Positions 59,842 through 64,000 of a stretch of DNA of 64,000 nt are shown one piece after another; the stretch's first letter is position 1, and each line of letters begins with the position of its first letter. Origin of the DNA: Flavobacterium foetidum. Lineage in GTDB: Bacteria > Bacteroidota > Bacteroidia > Flavobacteriales > Flavobacteriaceae. The position numbers were made by a program, and so were the translations under genes. The stretch lies in assembly GCF_004634245.1 (NCBI RefSeq), contig NZ_SJTF01000015.1, positions 81,548 to 145,547 of the forward strand, read 5' to 3'. The notes beneath the pieces are model-generated. The model was not told where the DNA came from. It did no database searches and saw only the letters and a program-made list of their open reading frames with translations.

Positions 59842-60885
59842 ATGAAATTTACAGCAGAACAAATAGCAGGAATTTTAGAAGGAGAAGTTGTTGGTAATCC
59901 CAATGCTGAAGTTTCTAAACTTTCTAAGATAGAAGAAGGTGATGAAGGGTCACTTACTTTTTTGGCCAATCCAAAATATATTAACTATATATATAGTACA
60001 AAAGCAACCGTTACAATTGTTAACGAAAGCTTTATTCCAGAACAAGAAATCACCACTACACTTATCAAGGTTGAAGATGCCTATGCGGCTTTTTCTAAAC
60101 TATTGCACTTTTACAATCAAGTAAAACTGAATAAAACCGGTATAGAGCCACAGTCATTTATGTCTGAAGGAACTAAATATGGAGAAAACTTATATTTAGG
60201 AAGTTTCAGTTATATCGGACAGAATGTTGTTTTAGGTAATAATGTCAAGATTTATCCAAACAGTTTTATTGGTGATAATGTAACTATTGGAGACAATGTT
60301 TTTGTTTTTGCAGGAGCCAAAATTTATTCAGAGACAGTAATCGGTAATAATTGTACGATTCACTCAGGAGTTATTATAGGCGCAGACGGTTTTGGTTTTG
60401 CACCAAATGAAGATGGAGAATATAATAAGGTGCCTCAGATTGGAAATGTTATTATAGAAGATAATGTAGATATTGGAGCCAATACTACTATAGATAGAGC
60501 AACTCTTGGTTCTACCATAATTAGAAAAGGAGTAAAATTAGACAATCAGATTATGATTGCTCACAATGTAGAAATCGGTAAAAATACCGTTATTGCAGCA
60601 CAGACCGGTGTGGCTGGCTCTACAAAAATCGGCGAGAACTGCATGATTGGAGGTCAGGTTGGTATAGCTGGCCATTTAACTATTGGAAATAATGTGAGAC
60701 TTCAGGCGCAGTCGGGAGTGGCACGAAACATAAAAGATGATGAAGTTTTGCAAGGCTCGCCATCACTTGGATACAGCGATTTCAACAAATCGTACGTACA
60801 TTTTAAAAACTTTCCGAAGATTGTTGCCGAAGTTGAAGAATTAAAAAAACATATAATAAACCCAAAAAATGGAAATAATGGTTAA
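59842..60885 (+). CDS. lpxD: UDP-3-O-(3-hydroxyacyl)glucosamine N-acyltransferase
   Basis: The 347-aa enzyme adds the second acyl chain to UDP-GlcNAc-derived lipid A precursor. N-terminal uridine-binding domain (about 1-100, SLTFLANPKYINYIYSTKATV), then a left-handed beta-helix of hexapeptide repeats (about 105-305) with the catalytic His in IAHNVEIG, and a short C-terminal helix. It heads the lipid A operon; the LpxC-FabZ gene starts inside its end. Confidence 0.95.
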   Translation: MKFTAEQIAGILEGEVVGNPNAEVSKLSKIEEGDEGSLTFLANPKYINYIYSTKATVTIVNESFIPEQEITTTLIKVEDAYAAFSKLLHFYNQVKLNKTGIEPQSFMSEGTKYGENLYLGSFSYIGQNVVLGNNVKIYPNSFIGDNVTIGDNVFVFAGAKIYSETVIGNNCTIHSGVIIGADGFGFAPNEDGEYNKVPQIGNVIIEDNVDIGANTTIDRATLGSTIIRKGVKLDNQIMIAHNVEIGKNTVIAAQTGVAGSTKIGENCMIGGQVGIAGHLTIGNNVRLQAQSGVARNIKDDEVLQGSPSLGYSDFNKSYVHFKNFPKIVAEVEELKKHIINPKNGNNG

Positions 60886-62266
60886 ACAGAAGACCATCAA
60901 AAATGAAATTTCGCTAACAGGAGTTGGTTTACACACTGGAAAAGAAGTTACAATGACTTTTAAACCTGCTCCTATTAATAATGGTTTCACTTTTGTAAGA
61001 GTAGATTTGCAAGGCCAGCCAGTCATTGAGGCTGATGCTAATTATGTTGTTAATACTCAAAGAGGAACAAATCTTGAGAAACTTGGTGTAAAAATTCAGA
61101 CGCCAGAACACGTTTTAGCTGCAGTTGTTGGCTGCGATTTGGATAACATCATTATTGAATTGAATGCCTCTGAACTTCCTATTATGGATGGTTCATCAAA
61201 ATATTTTGTAGAAGCTATTGAAAAAGCTGGAATAGAGGAACAAGATGCTAATCGTAATGTTTATGTAGTAAAAGAAGTTATTTCGTTTACTGATGAAGCT
61301 ACAGGAAGCGAAATTCTTGTAATGCCAAGCGATGAATATCAGGTAACTACAATGGTAGATTTTGGTACAAAAGTATTGGGTACTCAAAATGCTACACTTA
61401 AAAGTATCTCAGATTTTAAATCAGAAATTGCAAGTTCGAGAACATTTAGCTTTCTGCACGAATTAGAATCTTTATTAGAAAACGGTCTTATTAAAGGAGG
61501 AGATTTAAACAATGCCATCGTATATGTCGATAAGGAAATATCGGAGTCTACAATGGAAAATCTTAAAAAAGCTTTTGGTAAAGATGAAATTTCTGTAAAA
61601 CCAAATGGGGTCTTAGATAACTTGACTTTGCATTATCCAAACGAAGCAGCAAGACATAAACTTCTTGATGTTATCGGAGATTTGTCTCTTATTGGAGTTC
61701 GTATTCAAGGAAAAATTATTGCTAATAAACCGGGTCATTTCGTAAACACGCAATTTGCTAAAAAATTAGCAAAAATCATCAAAATAGAGCAAAGAAACCA
61801 TGTTCCTGTGTACGATTTGAATCAGGAACCATTGATGGATATTCACAAAATCATGTCAATGTTGCCGCACAGACCTCCATTTTTGTTGATTGACAGAATT
61901 ATAGAAATGTCTGACCGTCATGTAGTTGGTTTGAAGAATGTAACGATGAATGAAAATTTCTTCGTAGGGCATTTTCCTGAAGCGCCAGTTATGCCAGGTG
62001 TGCTAATTGTAGAAGCGATGGCTCAAACAGGAGGGATTTTGGTTTTAAGTACTGTTCCAGATCCTGAAAATTATTTAACTTATTTCATGAAAATTGATAA
62101 TGTTAAATTCAAGCACAAAGTATTGCCAGGAGACACTTTAATTTTCAAATGTGAATTGATTTCTCCAATCAGAAGAGGAATCTGTCATATGCAGGCAAAT
62201 GCTTACGCAAACGGAAAATTAGTTACTGAGGCAGAATTAATGGCGCAAATTGCAAGAAAACAATAA
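60878..62266 (+). CDS. lpxC-fabZ: Bifunctional UDP-3-O-acyl-GlcNAc deacetylase / 3-hydroxyacyl-ACP dehydratase (LpxC-FabZ fusion)
   Basis: The product is 462 aa. The N-terminal LpxC (about 1-305) has TGVGLHTGKEV, the zinc ligand His in TPEHVLAAVVG, and RHKLLDVIGDLSLIG with the other zinc ligands. The C-terminal FabZ (about 318-460) has HRPPFLLIDRI and FPEAPVMPGVLIVEAMAQTGG with its catalytic His and Glu. The fusion joins the committed step of lipid A synthesis with a fatty-acid synthesis step using the same hydroxyacyl-ACP pool, and is characteristic of Bacteroidota. The start MVKQKTIKNE at 60878 is preferred; an ATG three codons earlier (60869) is also in frame. It overlaps the lpxD end. Confidence 0.95.
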   Translation: MVKQKTIKNEISLTGVGLHTGKEVTMTFKPAPINNGFTFVRVDLQGQPVIEADANYVVNTQRGTNLEKLGVKIQTPEHVLAAVVGCDLDNIIIELNASELPIMDGSSKYFVEAIEKAGIEEQDANRNVYVVKEVISFTDEATGSEILVMPSDEYQVTTMVDFGTKVLGTQNATLKSISDFKSEIASSRTFSFLHELESLLENGLIKGGDLNNAIVYVDKEISESTMENLKKAFGKDEISVKPNGVLDNLTLHYPNEAARHKLLDVIGDLSLIGVRIQGKIIANKPGHFVNTQFAKKLAKIIKIEQRNHVPVYDLNQEPLMDIHKIMSMLPHRPPFLLIDRIIEMSDRHVVGLKNVTMNENFFVGHFPEAPVMPGVLIVEAMAQTGGILVLSTVPDPENYLTYFMKIDNVKFKHKVLPGDTLIFKCELISPIRRGICHMQANAYANGKLVTEAELMAQIARKQ

Positions 62267-62341
62267 TAATTTATTCAAATTTATTGTTTAGGTTTGTTGC
62301 CCAAAATCAGACTATTTTAATTAAAAATATAAAACATACCG

Positions 62342-63127
62342 ATGAATCAACCATTAGCATATGTTCATCCTGGCGCTAAAATCGCTAAAAATGTTGTAAT
62401 CGAACCATTTACAACTATTCACAATAATGTTGTTATTGGTGATGGTACTTGGATTGGTTCGAATGTAACCATTATGGAAGGTGCCCGTATAGGTAAAAAT
62501 TGTAATATTTTTCCAGGTGCCGTAATTTCTGCTGTACCTCAGGATTTAAAATTTGGAGGTGAAGACTCTCTTGCCATAATTGGTGACAATTGCACTATTA
62601 GAGAATGTGTAACGATTAACAGAGGTACAATTGCCTCTGGACAAACTGTTATTGGGAATAATTGCTTAGTAATGGCTTATGCGCATATTGCGCATGACTG
62701 TGAAATCGGAAACAATGCCATCATCGTAAACGGAGTTGCTCTTGCAGGGCATGTTGTGGTCGGAAATCACGCGGTAATTGGTGGTTTGGCTGCCATACAT
62801 CAATTTATTCATATTGGTGACCACGCAATGATATCTGGTGGTTCTTTGGTTAGAAAAGATGTTCCTCCTTATACAAAAGCGGCAAAAGAGCCATTGTCTT
62901 ATGTAGGGATTAATTCTGTTGGTTTAAGAAGAAGAGGTTTCAGCACTGAAAAGATAAGAGAAATTCAGGAAATTTACCGAATTTTATATCAAAAGAACTA
63001 TAATACAACTCAAGCTTTAAGTATTATTGAAGCCGAAATGGAAGCAACTCCTGAGAGAGATGAAATTTTAGATTTTATCAGAAATTCATCACGAGGAATC
63101 ATGAAAGGTTATTCAGGAAACTATTAA
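62342..63127 (+). CDS. lpxA: Acyl-ACP--UDP-N-acetylglucosamine O-acyltransferase
   Basis: The 261-aa enzyme does the first step of lipid A synthesis. Hexapeptide-repeat beta-helix (about 1-185) starts AYVHPGAKIAKNVVIEPF; the catalytic His lies in MAYAHIAHDCEIGNN, and a C-terminal helical domain covers 190-261 with LRRRGFSTEKIREIQEIY. It starts 75 bp after lpxC-fabZ, in the operon order lpxD, lpxC-fabZ, lpxA. Confidence 0.95.
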   Translation: MNQPLAYVHPGAKIAKNVVIEPFTTIHNNVVIGDGTWIGSNVTIMEGARIGKNCNIFPGAVISAVPQDLKFGGEDSLAIIGDNCTIRECVTINRGTIASGQTVIGNNCLVMAYAHIAHDCEIGNNAIIVNGVALAGHVVVGNHAVIGGLAAIHQFIHIGDHAMISGGSLVRKDVPPYTKAAKEPLSYVGINSVGLRRRGFSTEKIREIQEIYRILYQKNYNTTQALSIIEAEMEATPERDEILDFIRNSSRGIMKGYSGNY

Positions 63128-63130
63128 TTA

Positions 63131-63257
63131 TTTTAGAGTTTAGATTTCTGATTTTAGATTTCTGAACTTTGAAAAGAATTTGAAATAAATATTAAACAAA
63201 AAATGAAGATTGATTCTATAAATCAGAATCTAAAATCTACATTCTAAAATCTAAAAT
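63131..63257. repeat. Long imperfect inverted repeat between lpxA and efp
   Basis: TTTTAGAGTTTAGATTTCTG at the left (63131-63150) and CAGAATCTAAAATCTACATT at the right (63224 onward) are built of TTAGATTTC/GAATCTAAA units that can pair over some 30 positions with mismatches. It could terminate lpxA transcription. Similar units form the terminator at 39416-39468. Confidence 0.6.
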
Positions 63258-63269
63258 AAAAAGAACAAA

Positions 63270-63836
63270 ATGGCATCTACAGCAGATATTAGAAACGGAT
63301 TGTGTATTAAATTTAATCACGATATCTATAAAATCATTGAATTTCTTCACGTAAAACCTGGAAAAGGTCCAGCTTTCGTAAGAACAAAACTTAAAAGTTT
63401 AACTTCGGGTAAAGTATTGGATAATACTTTTTCAGCGGGTCACAAGATCGATGTTATCCGAGTTGAAACGCATACATTCCAATTTTTATATCCAGAAGGA
63501 GATGAGTTTCATTTCATGAATGCTGAGACGTTTGAACAAATTTCATTAAACAAAAATATTTTGGATGCTCCAGATTTGTTGAAAGAAGGAACAAACGTAA
63601 TGGTTCAAATCAATACTGAAACAGATTTACCATTGTCAGTAGATATGCCGGCATCTGTAATTCTTGAAGTTACGTATGCAGAACCAGGTGTAAAAGGAAA
63701 TACAGCTACAAATGCTACTAAAAATGCTACAGTTGAAACTGGTGCGTCTGTAAATGTTCCTTTATTCATCAATGAAGGTGATAAAATTAAAATCGATACA
63801 GCTACAGGTTCTTACATGGAGCGTGTAAAAGAGTAA
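63270..63836 (+). CDS. efp: Translation elongation factor P
   Basis: The 188-aa factor relieves ribosome stalling at polyproline. KOW-like domain with the tip loop VKPGKGPAFVRTK (28-40), in which Lys32 would be the modified position in species that modify it; the middle and last OB-type domains follow with FQFLYPEGDEFHFMNAETF and the C-terminal GDKIKIDTATGSYMERVKE. Length and start (MASTADIRNG) are normal. It follows lpxA after a repeat-rich 142-bp gap. Confidence 0.95.
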   Translation: MASTADIRNGLCIKFNHDIYKIIEFLHVKPGKGPAFVRTKLKSLTSGKVLDNTFSAGHKIDVIRVETHTFQFLYPEGDEFHFMNAETFEQISLNKNILDAPDLLKEGTNVMVQINTETDLPLSVDMPASVILEVTYAEPGVKGNTATNATKNATVETGASVNVPLFINEGDKIKIDTATGSYMERVKE

Positions 63837-63845
63837 TTTTTTGAG

Positions 63846-63993
63846 TAAGATAATTTGACAATGAGTCAATTAGATAATTTGTGAATTGACATAATTTTGT
63901 ATATTCACATTCTAATTGACAGTTTTTTTTAATTAAGATAATTTGACAATGAGACAATCAGATAATTTTCGGATTGACACAATTTGTGTATTG
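63846..63993. repeat. Two direct copies of a ~60-bp unit, 88 bp apart
   Basis: TAAGATAATTTGACAATGAG starts both copies (63846 and 63934); the following CAATxAGATAATTT and ATTGACAxAATTT also match with a few changes. The element continues to the right edge of the window. Non-coding. Only the left part can be judged. Confidence 0.75.
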
Positions 63994-64000
63994 ATTTTCT

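Noticed and set aside
1..64000. Riboswitches and rRNA genes
   Set aside because: No recognisable conserved riboswitch core or rRNA sequence was seen upstream of any gene.

Overview
The window looks like a chromosomal segment of a Flavobacterium (Bacteroidota). The evidence is low GC with A/T-rich intergenic DNA, TAnnTTTG-type -7 promoter boxes, weak Shine-Dalgarno sites, a PorX type IX secretion regulator, an LpxC-FabZ fusion, a CAL67264-type small membrane protein, and many short inverted repeats between genes of the kind I associate with flavobacterial genomes.

Left part (1 to about 14.5 kb) is accessory DNA. It opens with the tail of a TonB-dependent receptor cut short at the junction with an ISAon1-like transposase remnant, then gene-poor DNA with duplicated sequence blocks. 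A minus-strand group encodes an SDR oxidoreductase, a DUF2147 protein, a membrane protein and an AraC regulator. After 1.6 kb of gene-poor DNA come two peptide-antagonism loci. One is a small class I lanthipeptide-type cassette (5.4-9.9 kb): a 59-aa precursor with a GG leader, a LanJ-like medium-chain reductase, and a LanB dehydratase split into glutamylation and elimination proteins; no LanC cyclase, protease or exporter is present. The other is an SDP-type (sporulation-delaying-protein-like) toxin operon (11.6-14.0 kb): toxin precursor, SdpA-like, SdpB-like and SdpI-like immunity protein. An exported alpha/beta hydrolase lies between them. A 30-nt terminator hairpin beside tRNA-Arg(ACG) at 14.5 kb is repeated in direct orientation at 937-966, so the region may have arrived by integration at the tRNA.

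The rest (14.6-64 kb) is mostly core chromosome: apt; a two-component system with two associated genes; a decayed N-acetylmuramidase gene; pheT; a bestrophin; an RND efflux triad; recG; a SUKH-like immunity-type protein; a Dph6-like ATPase; an M1 aminopeptidase; a patatin; a TSUP transporter; a UvrD/PcrA helicase; a Sua5/YrdC-type protein; an OmpA-like lipoprotein; a GT2 glycosyltransferase; an HSDR_N-domain protein; holA; ettA; a DCC thioredoxin-like protein; mutS2 without an Smr domain; ung; ald; a GNAT; tsaE; porX; an HD phosphohydrolase; the lipid A genes lpxD, lpxC-fabZ and lpxA; and efp.

The most notable content is the pair of peptide-toxin loci side by side, one a dehydratase-plus-reductase cassette lacking a cyclase and the other a Bacteroidota version of the Bacillus cannibalism toxin system, both inside nested direct repeats ending at a tRNA gene.
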